Source: Deltaproteobacteria bacterium (lineage in GTDB: Bacteria > Desulfobacterota > Binatia > HRBIN30 > JACQVA1). Taken from it: 64,000 nucleotides of DNA. This document shows, piece by piece, positions 42,782 to 51,008 of the stretch. The notes below the pieces were generated by a model. That model saw only the letters and a list, made by a program, of their open reading frames with translations, had not been told where the DNA came from and ran no database searches. The position numbers and the translations under genes are program-made. How positions within the stretch are numbered: position 1 is the stretch's first letter; each line of letters opens with the position of its first letter. The stretch covers positions 62,001 to 126,000 of the forward strand of contig JACOST010000015.1 in the NCBI GenBank assembly GCA_016178705.1, read 5' to 3'.

Positions 42782-43990
42782 CTAGGCAATGATGCCGCTC
42801 GCGCGCAGAGTCGCAAGGCGAGCGGTGTCGTAACCCGCCTCACGCAGCACTTCGTCGGTGTGTTCGCCAAGACGTGGCGGGTGACGGCGCAGGGTCGGGG
42901 GCGTATCGTGCAGGCGCACCGGATTGCGAAGGTAGCGGATCGTTCCGGCCTCAGCGTGCTCGGCTTCGAAGACGGTGCGATTGGCGGCCACCTGTGGATC
43001 GGCGAGGAACTCGGGTATGCCGTTCGCCGGCGCCAGCGGCGCACCGAAGCGGCGCGCCCGTTCGACCACCGTTGCGGTCGGCAGCTGACGCAGTGCGGTT
43101 TCGATCTGCGGGATCAGTTCGACGCCGTTGACGATGCGCAGCATCAAGTTGGCGTAGCGCTCGTCGCCGATCAGATCTTCGCGTTCGAGGACGCGGCAGA
43201 TCGCGTGGAATTGCGAGTCCTCGATGATCATCATCACCACATGGCCGTCGGCCGTCGCCCAGGCGCGATGAATGTCGGTCAGATTTGGCAAGTGTTTCCA
43301 CTCGTCGGCCGGCAGGAAGGTCTCGCGGGTGAGTGCTTCGGGCAGCACGAACGCGGCGAACGCGTCGAGCATGGCCAGATCAACGAGCTGACCGCGTCCG
43401 CCCGTGCGCTCGCGCGCGAGCAAGGCCGCGAGCACGCCGTAGGTGGCGGTGAGCGCGGTCGACTTATCGGCGATCATGCTTTTGACCAGTTCGGGACCGC
43501 GAGCCGCTCCTTGCACCGGCATGAAGCCAGTCAGTCCCTGGATCACCGTGTCGTAGGCCGGATGATCGGCATACGGGCCATCCGGCCCGAAGCCGCTGAT
43601 GGCGAGGTAGACCAGCTTGGGATTGCGCGCGCTCAGCGTGGCGTAGTCGATGCCCAAGCGCGCGGCGACCTTGGGACGGAAATTCTGCACGATGACGTCG
43701 ACGCCGCCGGCGAGTCGTTGCGCGATGGCTTGTCCGTCAGTGTGCTTCAGGTCGATCACGACGCTGCGCTTGTTGCGGTTGAAGTGCGTGAACATCGCGC
43801 TCAGACCGCCCTTGAATGGTGGCCCCATCATGCGCGTGCTGTCGCCGCGTGGGGCTTCGATCTTGATCACCTCGGCGCCGAGATCACCGAGGATCATTGT
43901 GCACATCGGTCCGGAGAAGACGGTGGAGAAGTCGAGCACAGTCAGACCGGCACACGGGCCGGTGGACTTGCCGTTGAGCACGACGTTCAT
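42782..43990 (-). CDS. Family III CoA transferase (CaiB/BaiF type)
   Basis: A 402-residue CoA transferase with GLTVLDFSTVFSGPMCTMILG near the start, RNKRSVVIDLKH, NFRPKVAARLGIDY, and the catalytic Asp in QLVDLAMLDAF. It is first in the four-gene minus-strand run ending with the substrate-binding protein, 4 bp before the transglutaminase-like gene. It differs clearly from the other family III member at 34756-35952, so the two are not a recent duplication. The acid pair it serves is unknown. Confidence 0.93.
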   Translation of the reverse strand: MNVVLNGKSTGPCAGLTVLDFSTVFSGPMCTMILGDLGAEVIKIEAPRGDSTRMMGPPFKGGLSAMFTHFNRNKRSVVIDLKHTDGQAIAQRLAGGVDVIVQNFRPKVAARLGIDYATLSARNPKLVYLAISGFGPDGPYADHPAYDTVIQGLTGFMPVQGAARGPELVKSMIADKSTALTATYGVLAALLARERTGGRGQLVDLAMLDAFAAFVLPEALTRETFLPADEWKHLPNLTDIHRAWATADGHVVMMIIEDSQFHAICRVLEREDLIGDERYANLMLRIVNGVELIPQIETALRQLPTATVVERARRFGAPLAPANGIPEFLADPQVAANRTVFEAEHAEAGTIRYLRNPVRLHDTPPTLRRHPPRLGEHTDEVLREAGYDTARLATLRASGIIA

Positions 43991-44033
43991 GCGTCGCGTT
44001 TATCAGATTCAGGTGAGCGGACGCCAGACGAAA

Positions 44034-44068
44034 CGCAAAAGTCAAAAGTCAAAACGCAAAATGCAAAA
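44034..44068. repeat. Degenerate heptamer array (NNCAAAA)
   Basis: Five in-phase units CGCAAAA, GTCAAAA, GTCAAAA, CGCAAAA and TGCAAAA lie between a CoA transferase and a NIPSNAP-like gene. Constant CAAAA plus two variable bases is seen in each. Confidence 0.85.
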
Positions 44069-44080
44069 CTCGGATGGGTC

Positions 44081-44115
44081 CTTGACTTTAGACCATGGAC
44101 TTTGGACTCTGGACC
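44081..44115. repeat. Degenerate heptamer array (NNNGACY)
   Basis: Five in-phase units CTTGACT, TTAGACC, ATGGACT, TTGGACT and CTGGACC end 5 bases before the ATG at 44121. This second array is 12 bases from the first and differs from it in sequence but not in period. Confidence 0.85.
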
Positions 44116-44120
44116 CTGTG

Positions 44121-44795
44121 ATGCTCTACCTACACGAAGTCATCGACATCATCGGCGACGGGCAGCAGGCGTACCTCGACACGGTGGGCGAGCGCGCGCA
44201 GCACTCGGAGCGTGAAGGCATCTCGCGCCTAGTGGGAACATGGAAAGTGATCGGCAGTACGAACCGCTGGCCGCGCGTCGTCAACCTGTGGGAGATGGAT
44301 GGCTGGGATCACTGGGCGGCGACGCTGGAACGTCAGTTCCTTCCAGAGAAGAAGGACCCGCACTTGGCGCCGTGGTGGAGCAAGGCGACGCAGTGGCGGA
44401 GCGGCGGCTTCGATCGCATCCTCGAACCGGCCGCGTTCTCGCCGACGCGGGATCACCTGCGCGCGACCGGATTGAAATCGTGGGTGTGCGTGCACTCGAT
44501 CGTGCGTTTGTCGCCGGGGCGCTGCGAGGAATACCTTGCCGCGGTCGGCGAGCTGCTCCTGCCCTTGCTGCGCGCGCATGGGTTCACGTTGATGGGGGCG
44601 TACGCCGCGCCCATGCGCAGCGACGAAGCGATCGTGTTGTGGGCCGCGCCCGATTTCCGCGCGCTGTCTCAGTGGTACGCGACGCGCCGCAACGATCCGG
44701 CGACCCGCGAATGGACGGCGCGCGTCACCCCATTGCGTGAGGAGTTCGAAACCATGTGGCTGGTGCCGTCGACGTACTGCTTCTTCCATCCGTAG
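44121..44795 (+). CDS. NIPSNAP family-like protein
   Basis: A 224-residue protein of two ferredoxin-like halves in the style of NIPSNAP proteins: the first strand MLYLHEVIDIIGDGQQAYL, then NRWPRVVNLWEMDGWDHWAATL, and the second half starting SWVCVHSIVRLSPGRCEEYL with GFTLMGAYAAPM. Bacterial members are small-molecule or stress related but unproven. The start at 44121 is by homology. No clear ribosome-binding site is seen; the heptamer array at 44081-44115 ends just upstream. It is divergent from the CoA transferase, which hints at a shared promoter region. Confidence 0.75.
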   Translation: MLYLHEVIDIIGDGQQAYLDTVGERAQHSEREGISRLVGTWKVIGSTNRWPRVVNLWEMDGWDHWAATLERQFLPEKKDPHLAPWWSKATQWRSGGFDRILEPAAFSPTRDHLRATGLKSWVCVHSIVRLSPGRCEEYLAAVGELLLPLLRAHGFTLMGAYAAPMRSDEAIVLWAAPDFRALSQWYATRRNDPATREWTARVTPLREEFETMWLVPSTYCFFHP

Positions 44796-44876
44796 CGTAG
44801 CGTGCTCCGTTCCCGTTGTGTTTCTCGGCGAACCGTCCGATGATTTGGTCCGCTGAGCAAACATTGGAGGTGCGTT

Positions 44877-45248
44877 ATGGTGAAGACCGAGGGCCTGTAC
44901 CACATCCACTTGGTCGTGCGTGATCTCGATCGCGCACTGGACTTCTACCGCGGCGTCTTCGGGATGCAGGAGATGTTTCGCTCCGGAGCCTCGATGGTAT
45001 TCCTCAATACGCCGGGGAGCCGTGACTTGATCACGTTGAACGAAAATGCCGCCGAGGCCGGGAAGGCCGGCGACGGTGGCGGCATTGCCCATTTTGGATT
45101 TCGCATGACCGATGCGGCACAACTCGACAGCGCGATTCGTGATGTGGAAAGTGCAGGTGGGCAACTGCTCAGTCGCGGCGAGCACGCGCCGGGTGTCCCC
45201 TATGCTTACGTCCGCGATCCCGACGGCTACGTGATCGAGCTTGGATAG
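44877..45248 (+). CDS. VOC (glyoxalase/bleomycin resistance) family protein
   Basis: A 123-residue single VOC domain. It has the pattern LYHIHLVVRDLDRALDFYRGVFGMQEMF with the first metal His in HIHLV, then AHFGFRMTD and YVRDPDGYVIELG, where the Glu and His are metal ligands. Members isomerise, epimerise or cleave small metabolites; specificity unknown. GGAGG precedes the ATG by 6 bases. It follows the NIPSNAP-like gene on the same strand after 81 bp and is convergent with the crotonase gene. Confidence 0.88.
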   Translation: MVKTEGLYHIHLVVRDLDRALDFYRGVFGMQEMFRSGASMVFLNTPGSRDLITLNENAAEAGKAGDGGGIAHFGFRMTDAAQLDSAIRDVESAGGQLLSRGEHAPGVPYAYVRDPDGYVIELG

Positions 45249-45293
45249 ATCGTGGGGTGAGCCCAGCGACTCCTGACGTACCTCGCAACTCCG

Positions 45294-46211
45294 TCACCGC
45301 TTCTTCGATTTTGTAGCGCGCGGCCGGACTACGTTCTCGCGTTTCGGTTGTCGCGTCTTCGGCGCCTGGCTGTAGTCGCCGAAGGGGCCGTCGCGCTTGG
45401 CAATGGCCGCGCCGACGCCTTGTTTGCCGGCGACCTCGACGAAGCGAAGCGCCTCGGGTGTGTTGCGCATGAAGCCGTCGAGAATCGGCCCGAGGGTCTG
45501 GGTGGCGTGCAGGCCCATGTTTTCGTACGCCTGATTGACGATCAGCTTCATTGCCGCGAGCTGCGACAGCGGAATCTGCGCGAGCCGTTCGGCAGTGTGG
45601 CGCACCTCGTCCTCGAGCTGCGCGAACGGCACCGCCTTGTTGATGAGATCGATTTCCGCGGCTTCCTTCCCGCTCAGCGCTTCGCCCGAGAGTGCGAGCC
45701 ACTTCGCCTTGGTGAGTCCAAGACGATACAGCCACATGCCGGTGAGGTAGCAACCCCAGACGCGCGAATAGGGCGTGCCGATCTGAGCATCCTCCGAGGC
45801 GATTACGACATCGGCGCACAGCGCCATGTCGGAGCCGCCGCCGACGCACCAGCCGTGGATCTGCGCGATCACCGGCTTGGGACTGCGCCACAGGCTCATG
45901 AACTTCGGAACCGGTCCGGCGAACGTGCTGGTCGCGCCGATCATGTCCTTGCCCGGATCCCAGCGACCGTCGGTTTCGAGCAGGTCTTTGAAGTGGCTGA
46001 AGTCGTCGGAGAAATCGAAGCCGGCGCAGAACGCGCGCCCGGCACCGCGCAGGATGATCACGCGCACGTGGCGATCACGATTCGCGGCGATGACCGCCTG
46101 CTCGATCTCGTCAGGCATCGGCGGCACGATCGTGTTCAAGCGCTCGGGCCGATTGAGCGTGATCGTCGCGATCGCGCCATCGGTTTCGTAGAGGAGAGTC
46201 TTGTAGGCCAT
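45294..46211 (-). CDS. Enoyl-CoA hydratase/isomerase family protein (crotonase fold)
   Basis: A 305-residue crotonase. Oxyanion-hole segments AGRAFCAGFDFSDDF and GWCVGGGSDMALCADVVIA fit the family, as do the RPERLNT start and the C-terminal FMRNTPEALRFVE helix. The two catalytic Glu residues of classical hydratases are not where expected: GGGCEL is GGGSDM here and the xPExxLG motif is IGTPYSRVWG. It may therefore catalyse a different reaction such as isomerisation, C-C cleavage or CoA hydrolysis. GGAGG fixes the start at 46211. The C-terminus ends in a basic tail (RPRATKSKKR). Confidence 0.9.
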   Translation of the reverse strand: MAYKTLLYETDGAIATITLNRPERLNTIVPPMPDEIEQAVIAANRDRHVRVIILRGAGRAFCAGFDFSDDFSHFKDLLETDGRWDPGKDMIGATSTFAGPVPKFMSLWRSPKPVIAQIHGWCVGGGSDMALCADVVIASEDAQIGTPYSRVWGCYLTGMWLYRLGLTKAKWLALSGEALSGKEAAEIDLINKAVPFAQLEDEVRHTAERLAQIPLSQLAAMKLIVNQAYENMGLHATQTLGPILDGFMRNTPEALRFVEVAGKQGVGAAIAKRDGPFGDYSQAPKTRQPKRENVVRPRATKSKKR

Positions 46212-46265
46212 GTATCCTCCGGGAGTGATTTGCCTTTGTGTCAGGGCTCGGAGTAACACATCTCC

Positions 46266-46949
46266 ATGCCGGACCGCACGCCTGCGATTGCTCACCCCGC
46301 CGCCACCGTTGTTTTGCTCCGCGATAGCGACGGCGGATGCGAAGTGCTGCTGGTGCGCCGCAATGCGCAGTTGGCGTTTCACGGTGGGGCGTGGGTGTTC
46401 CCCGGCGGTCGCATCGATCGCGAAGACTACACGGCCGCTGGCAGTGACGACGTCATCGCCGCCGCGCGACACGGTGCAGTGCGCGAGGCTCGCGAGGAAG
46501 CCGGGGTCGACATCGCGGTCGACGCATTGGTGTTGGTGTCGCGCTGGATCACGCCCGATGTGCTCCCGAAACGGTTCGACACCTGGTTCTTTGCCGCCGA
46601 AGCAGGCGGGCACGATGTGCAAGTCGATGGCGCCGAGATCCACGATCACCGCTGGTTCCGTATCGCTGATGCGCTGGCGGCGCAGAAAGCCGGTGAGATC
46701 GACTTGCCGCCGCCGACGTTCGTGACGATTCTCGCGCTCACTCAACACCACAGCGTGCACGCTGCGTTGGCGGCGTTTGCGCGCGGTCCGATGCCGACGT
46801 TTGCTCCACGCGTGGCGACGCTCACCGAAGGGCCGTGCACGCTCTACGAAGGCGACGCAGGGTACCAAGACGGCGACGCCACCGCGCCCGGGCCGCGCCA
46901 CCGCTTGGTGATGATCGACGGCGGATGGCGCTACGAGCGCAGCGATTGA
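46266..46949 (+). CDS. NUDIX hydrolase
   Basis: A 227-residue Nudix protein of the larger kind seen in NUDT19-type or CoA-diphosphatase relatives. The Nudix box is GGRIDREDY...HGAVREAREEAGVD, with the REAREEAG core for Mg binding. The insert between G and R of the box is longer than the standard 5 residues, which is common in this class. It may hydrolyse CoA derivatives, a fitting housekeeping role beside acyl-CoA genes, but that is inference. It is divergent from the crotonase gene (54-bp gap) and followed by a perfect palindrome at 46957-46982. Confidence 0.88.
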   Translation: MPDRTPAIAHPAATVVLLRDSDGGCEVLLVRRNAQLAFHGGAWVFPGGRIDREDYTAAGSDDVIAAARHGAVREAREEAGVDIAVDALVLVSRWITPDVLPKRFDTWFFAAEAGGHDVQVDGAEIHDHRWFRIADALAAQKAGEIDLPPPTFVTILALTQHHSVHAALAAFARGPMPTFAPRVATLTEGPCTLYEGDAGYQDGDATAPGPRHRLVMIDGGWRYERSD

Positions 46950-46956
46950 ACCAATC

Positions 46957-46982
46957 AGGTTGCAAGAATCCTCTTGCAACCT
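46957..46982. promoter_or_regulatory. Perfect 11-bp inverted repeat: TA operator or terminator
   Basis: AGGTTGCAAGA (46957-46967) and TCTTGCAACCT (46972-46982) are exact reverse complements with a 4-base spacer. No T-run follows, which argues against a classic terminator for the Nudix gene. Its place 42 bases upstream of the antitoxin start fits an autoregulatory operator. Confidence 0.5.
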
Positions 46983-47024
46983 AGATGGCGTTTATGTACG
47001 ATTCGGGCACATTGAGGTGCCACG

Positions 47025-47378
47025 ATGAAACGGATCGGATTGGCGGAAGCGCGCGACAACTTGTCGAGTCTCGTCAATGATGCAGCGCACGGAGGGCACC
47101 GTATCGTCATCGAATCGCGGGGCCGGGCCAAGGCGGCGATCGTGCCGATGGCCGATCTCGCGCGGCTTGACGAGGTGGGCGCGGCGAGCCGCGAGGTCGG
47201 TAGCCCAATGCTCCGTTGGCTCGCCGAGACGCAGCGGTTGTTGCGGCGTCACCCCGCGATTGCCGCGGGCTCGACGTTGGAGGCCTTGCGTGAAGTGAGG
47301 GAGGGGTCCGTTGCCGAGTCGCCCGGTGTGTATCGACGCCAGCGTGGTACTCAAGCTGGTCGTCGTCGAAGACGATAG
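47025..47378 (+). CDS. Phd/YefM-type antitoxin
   Basis: A 117-residue antitoxin. The N-terminus MKRIGLAEARDNLSSLVNDAAHGGHRIVIESRG is the Phd/YefM DNA-binding fold; the middle (AKAAIVPMADLARLDEV) follows. A long C-terminal extension ends in a basic YRRQRGTQAGRRRRR tail read from the 68-bp overlap with the toxin gene. GAGGTG lies upstream of the ATG. It precedes a PIN-domain toxin in the usual antitoxin-toxin order. The unusual long overlap suggests the antitoxin's last residues may be an overprinting product. Confidence 0.85.
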   Translation: MKRIGLAEARDNLSSLVNDAAHGGHRIVIESRGRAKAAIVPMADLARLDEVGAASREVGSPMLRWLAETQRLLRRHPAIAAGSTLEALREVREGSVAESPGVYRRQRGTQAGRRRRR

Positions 47379-47754
47379 CCCGCACGCGCAGGCGTTGTGG
47401 CAATCGTTGGCGGCGCAAGGGGCGGAGCCAGTCGCCCCCGCGTTGCTTCTCTTCGAGTGCGTCTCGGTGTTGCGGCGATTGGTTGCGCGGCAGACGGTCC
47501 GAGCGAGCGCGGCCCGAATCGCATTGGATCAACTGCTCGCGCTACCGATCGCATTTCCAACCCCGGACGGTCTGGTTGATCGGACCTGGCAACTCGCGGC
47601 GCACTTCTACCAACCACAGGCGTACGACTGCTTCTACTTAGCCTTGGCCGACCTCTTGCGCATCGATTACTGGACCGCGGATCGGCGATTGTACAACTCG
47701 GTACGCGGGCAGCTTCGCTGGGTGCATCTGCTCGACGAACACGCCGAGTCGTGA
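47311..47754 (+). CDS. PIN-domain toxin, VapC-like ribonuclease
   Basis: A 147-residue PIN-domain protein. The acidic motifs are VCIDASVVLKLVVVED at the start, FECVSVLRRLV, AYDCFYLALAD and YWTADRRLYN. They match the quartet of PIN ribonucleases, so it should cleave RNA with Mg. The start is a TTG at 47311 inside the antitoxin gene; no later start lies before the first catalytic Asp, so the long overlap with the antitoxin seems real. Together with 47025-47378 it forms a second VapBC-like module in the window. Confidence 0.88.
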   Translation: MPSRPVCIDASVVLKLVVVEDDSPHAQALWQSLAAQGAEPVAPALLLFECVSVLRRLVARQTVRASAARIALDQLLALPIAFPTPDGLVDRTWQLAAHFYQPQAYDCFYLALADLLRIDYWTADRRLYNSVRGQLRWVHLLDEHAES

Positions 47755-47756
47755 GT

Positions 47757-48944
47757 TTAGCGCGGCAGGCCGAGCACGCGCTGCGCGATGATGTTGCGTT
47801 GCACTTCCGAGGTGCCGGCATAGATGGTGCCGGAACGCGACCACAGCAGCTCGTAGAACCAGAAACCGTCGTCGACCGCGCGCGCTTCACCGCGGGGCAG
47901 TAGACCGATGGGCCCGAGGATCTCGATCGCCGTATCTTTCAAGCGCTGCTCCAACTCGCTCCAGAAGATTTTCAACAGCGAGCCCTCCGCTCCCGGCACG
48001 CCGGTGCGGCGGATCTGGGTGACGTTGCGGTAGGCGGTGTAGCGCAGGATGGCGGCCTCGATCGCAAACTGCGCAACCTTCTGCCGGACGAGTGGGTCGT
48101 CGGCCGCGCGGGTACCGTTGCGTCGGGTCTTCTGCGCGAGGCGCGCGAGTAAGCGCTGCTCGGCTTGCAGGCGGACATGCGGTGTCGTCCCGGCACGCTC
48201 ATGACCGAGCGTGGTCATCACCACGTTCCACCCGCCGTTGATTTCACCGACGACGTTGGCTTTGGGCACGCGCACGTCGTCGAAGAACACTTCGTTGAAC
48301 CAAGCCTCACCGGTCATCTCGCGCAGCGGCCGAATGATGATGCCGGGACTCTTCATGTCGACCAACAGGAAGCTGAGCCCCTTGTGCTTCGCGCCCTCGG
48401 TGCTGGTGCGCACCACCAGCATGCACCAGTCTGCGTGCTGGGCGACGCTGGTCCAGATTTTCTGGCCGCTGACGTGGAACTCGTCGCCGTGCAGTTCGGC
48501 CTTCGTTCTCACCGAAGCGAGGTCAGAGCCGGCGTTGGGTTCGGAGAATCCCTGGCACCAGATCTCGTCGCCAGCAAGGATGCGCGGAAGAAATCGTTCC
48601 TTCTGCCACGGTGCGCCGCAGTGGATGAGGGTCGGCCCAACGAGGCTGAGGCCAATCTTGAGTGCCAGGATGTCGGGGGCGCGCAGGCGGGCGTACTCTT
48701 CATTATATATGAGCTGCTCGATGACGCTGGCGCCACGGCCGCCGTACTCCGTCGGCCAGGTGATGCCGGCCCAGCCCCCGTCGCGGAGTTTACCCTGCCA
48801 TGTGCGCGCGAACGCTACCTGCTCCGCGGGCGTTTCGGGTTGGCAATACGCGGATGTGCCCCAGCCGGCGGGCAGGTTCGCTGCGAGCCAGTCGCGAACG
48901 GTGGCGCGGAAGTGTTCTTCTTCAGATGTTGGGTTGAGGTCCAT
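47757..48944 (-). CDS. Acyl-CoA dehydrogenase
   Basis: A 395-residue flavoprotein that introduces a 2,3-double bond into an acyl-CoA, passing electrons to ETF. Segments include the FAD/substrate region WCQGFSEPNAGSDLASVRTKA, the loop VSGQKIWTSVAQHADWCMLVVRT and the C-terminal YAGTSEVQRNIIAQRVLGLPR. The type with GWGTSAYCQPETPAE resembles the long acyl-CoA dehydrogenases found in cholesterol and fatty acid catabolism. It is the last gene in the minus-strand operon of PaaK-like, thiolase-like and DUF35 proteins. No ETF gene is nearby. Confidence 0.95.
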   Translation of the reverse strand: MDLNPTSEEEHFRATVRDWLAANLPAGWGTSAYCQPETPAEQVAFARTWQGKLRDGGWAGITWPTEYGGRGASVIEQLIYNEEYARLRAPDILALKIGLSLVGPTLIHCGAPWQKERFLPRILAGDEIWCQGFSEPNAGSDLASVRTKAELHGDEFHVSGQKIWTSVAQHADWCMLVVRTSTEGAKHKGLSFLLVDMKSPGIIIRPLREMTGEAWFNEVFFDDVRVPKANVVGEINGGWNVVMTTLGHERAGTTPHVRLQAEQRLLARLAQKTRRNGTRAADDPLVRQKVAQFAIEAAILRYTAYRNVTQIRRTGVPGAEGSLLKIFWSELEQRLKDTAIEILGPIGLLPRGEARAVDDGFWFYELLWSRSGTIYAGTSEVQRNIIAQRVLGLPR

Positions 48945-48974
48945 AGGTCGGCGTGTCTTCGCTCTCGGCGTTGA

Positions 48975-49850
48975 TCAGTCTAGTGCCAGTACGGTGCCCG
49001 GTTCGCCGCACGTACAAGGTGAAGGGCATAACTGCGCGCGCACGCCGCTGGCATAGCGGAGCAACGGAGTATCGCCGCCGAGCGGGGTGAGGGCGAGGTG
49101 TCCGTCGATGATCTCGGCGACGATCGCGTCGTCGACGTGAAAACCTCCGTCTCTACACGAGTGCGCAACAAAGCTGCTTGCCTCCGGCACGGCGAGCCAC
49201 GTGCGCTGCCAACCGGTGAAACCCGTCGCATCGGACACCGGCGGCAGAGCCATCGGTGTCGCGCCGCGCCGCAGCCACACGATGCCGCGCCACCACGGAC
49301 GCGAGGCCGGGGGGGTCGCGCCGAACAAGCGCGGTGCGGCAACGGGGTCGAGCACCAGCACGTCCGGCTGGACGCGATCGACTAGCTCCCAGGCTTGCTT
49401 GGCGGCTGCATCGCTCTCGATCGCCCCGAGCGGCACATCCAACCCACTGAGGTCCTCGACTACGTCGCCGAGCAGCAGCGAGCCGGGTGTGACCAGTGCG
49501 CCGGGCAAAGTATTCGCGATCCGCATGCCGGCGGTCGCACCGAGTCGTCCGAGCATACGCGCGCCGGCCTGACGTTCCCGCGCGAGATCAGCCGCCGACC
49601 ACGTCAGCACGAGCAGATCATCGCCGCTGCCAGTGCTGCCTGCGCGTACCGGATGACCGGCGTCGGCGAACCGTCGCGAGCCGTGCGGACGATGGGCGAG
49701 CTGATCGCGAACGAGTTCTGCGCGGGTCGTCAGCGGCAGGCGCGCGAGTTCCTCGGTACCCGCCGCCGCGACGCGCTCCCGATAGAACTCTGATGGTGCG
49801 CGCTGGATGCGCGCGAACAACGCGCACAGCGCGGTGGCTTCGTCTGTCAC
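48975..49850 (-). CDS. PaaK-like (phenylacetate-CoA ligase family) protein, short form
   Basis: A 291-residue protein that resembles a shortened phenylacetate-CoA ligase. It opens with FARIQRAPSEFYRERV, has a phosphate-loop-like AGSTGSGDDLLVLTWSAADLARE and ends with a typical GDTPLLRYASGVRAQLCPSPCTCGEPG, where the Cys cluster of PaaK proteins sits. PaaK enzymes are usually about 430 residues with a second C-terminal lobe that carries a catalytic Lys; that lobe is missing. It may act with a partner or be non-catalytic. GTG at 49850 is preferred over a TTG three codons earlier. It follows the thiolase gene within the operon. Confidence 0.7.
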   Translation of the reverse strand: MTDEATALCALFARIQRAPSEFYRERVAAAGTEELARLPLTTRAELVRDQLAHRPHGSRRFADAGHPVRAGSTGSGDDLLVLTWSAADLARERQAGARMLGRLGATAGMRIANTLPGALVTPGSLLLGDVVEDLSGLDVPLGAIESDAAAKQAWELVDRVQPDVLVLDPVAAPRLFGATPPASRPWWRGIVWLRRGATPMALPPVSDATGFTGWQRTWLAVPEASSFVAHSCRDGGFHVDDAIVAEIIDGHLALTPLGGDTPLLRYASGVRAQLCPSPCTCGEPGTVLALD

Positions 49851-49862
49851 CCTTCGCAAACC

Positions 49863-51008
49863 TTAGTCGCGTTGCAAGATGTGAATCACGCACACGCTGC
49901 CGCCGCCCATCATGTGGCAGAGGCCGATGCGGGCGTTTTCCACCTGTCGCTTGCCCGCTTCGCCGCGCAACTGCAGCGTCGTCTCCCAAATCTGCGCGAG
50001 ACCGGTCGGGCCACCGGGATGACCGCGCGCGATCAGCCCGCCATCGGTCGAAACGGCGACGCGGCCATCACGTTCGAAGTCGCCTTGCTCGATGCACTTC
50101 TCCGCTTCGCCGACCTTACACAGACCGAGCAGTTCGTAGTATTCCAGCTCCTCGATGGCAAAGGCGTCGTGGACCTGCACGAGATCGAGATCGGAGGGAC
50201 CGACGCCGGCTTCCTCGTAGACATTCTTCGACGTGTCGATCGTCATCTGCGCGGGGCCGACCACCGGGCCCATGAACAGATGGCCGCGGGCGTATTTCTC
50301 GCTTTGCAGATCCGAGGCAGTCACGCGCACAACCGGACGATCCGGGCGCAGCTTCTTCGCGAGGTCGGCGCGGCCGACGATGGCGCACGCGGCGCCGTCG
50401 CCCATTGGGCACGACATCATGGTCGTGAGCGGCCACGCCACCATGCGCGCCCCGAGAACCTTCTCGGGGGTGATGAACGTATCGGCTTGCCGCTGCGCCA
50501 TCGGGTTGAGTGCGCCGTTGTTGAAATTCTTCGCCGCGATCTTGGCGAGATGCTCCGCCTTCATGCCGCGCTCGTGCATGCGGCGCGTGGCCCACAACGC
50601 GAAGAATCCGGCTGGAAGAATGGCATCCTCCATGTTTTCGGGCGCGGTGCCTTGGGTCGACTGCTGAATCATCGTCGTCATCTTGTCGAAGCCCAGCACC
50701 ATCACGACATCGGCGTGACCGGCGGCCACTTGCAAGCAGGCTTCGCGAAACGCGGCCGAGCCGGTGGCCGACGCGTTTTCGATCCGCTGCACCGGGATGC
50801 CGGTGAGGCCGAACTCCTTCATCACGCGCACACCCGACATCACCTGCGCGAAGATGTGGCCGACGTAGGCCGCGTTGACATCGCGGAACGAGAGGCCCGC
50901 ATCGCGCAGCGCAGCCATGCCGGCCTCGCGGGCCATCGTGGCGTTCGAGACGTCGTAGTACATCCCAAAACGGTACATCCCGACGCCAAGGACTGCGACG
51001 TCTCTCAT
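49863..51008 (-). CDS. SCPx/Ltp-type thiolase-like protein lacking the nucleophilic Cys
   Basis: A 381-residue thiolase-fold protein with LGVGMYRFG, the SCPx-type HDAFAIEELEYYE, and RGHPGGPTGLAQIWET. Where thiolases have ENACASG the sequence is IENASATG, so the nucleophile Cys is Ser80 (codon TCG). It overlaps the DUF35 gene by four bases (ATGA). Steroid-degradation retro-aldolases (Ltp2) have the same fold, no nucleophilic Cys and a DUF35 partner, so an acyl-CoA aldol-lyase is a better guess than a classical thiolase. This is inference; condensation or another activity is possible. Confidence 0.88.
   Translation of the reverse strand: MRDVAVLGVGMYRFGMYYDVSNATMAREAGMAALRDAGLSFRDVNAAYVGHIFAQVMSGVRVMKEFGLTGIPVQRIENASATGSAAFREACLQVAAGHADVVMVLGFDKMTTMIQQSTQGTAPENMEDAILPAGFFALWATRRMHERGMKAEHLAKIAAKNFNNGALNPMAQRQADTFITPEKVLGARMVAWPLTTMMSCPMGDGAACAIVGRADLAKKLRPDRPVVRVTASDLQSEKYARGHLFMGPVVGPAQMTIDTSKNVYEEAGVGPSDLDLVQVHDAFAIEELEYYELLGLCKVGEAEKCIEQGDFERDGRVAVSTDGGLIARGHPGGPTGLAQIWETTLQLRGEAGKRQVENARIGLCHMMGGGSVCVIHILQRD

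Noticed and set aside
46212-46979. N-terminal extension of the crotonase
   Set aside because: The frame runs far upstream but is antisense to the Nudix gene; GGAGG before the ATG at 46211 marks the true start.
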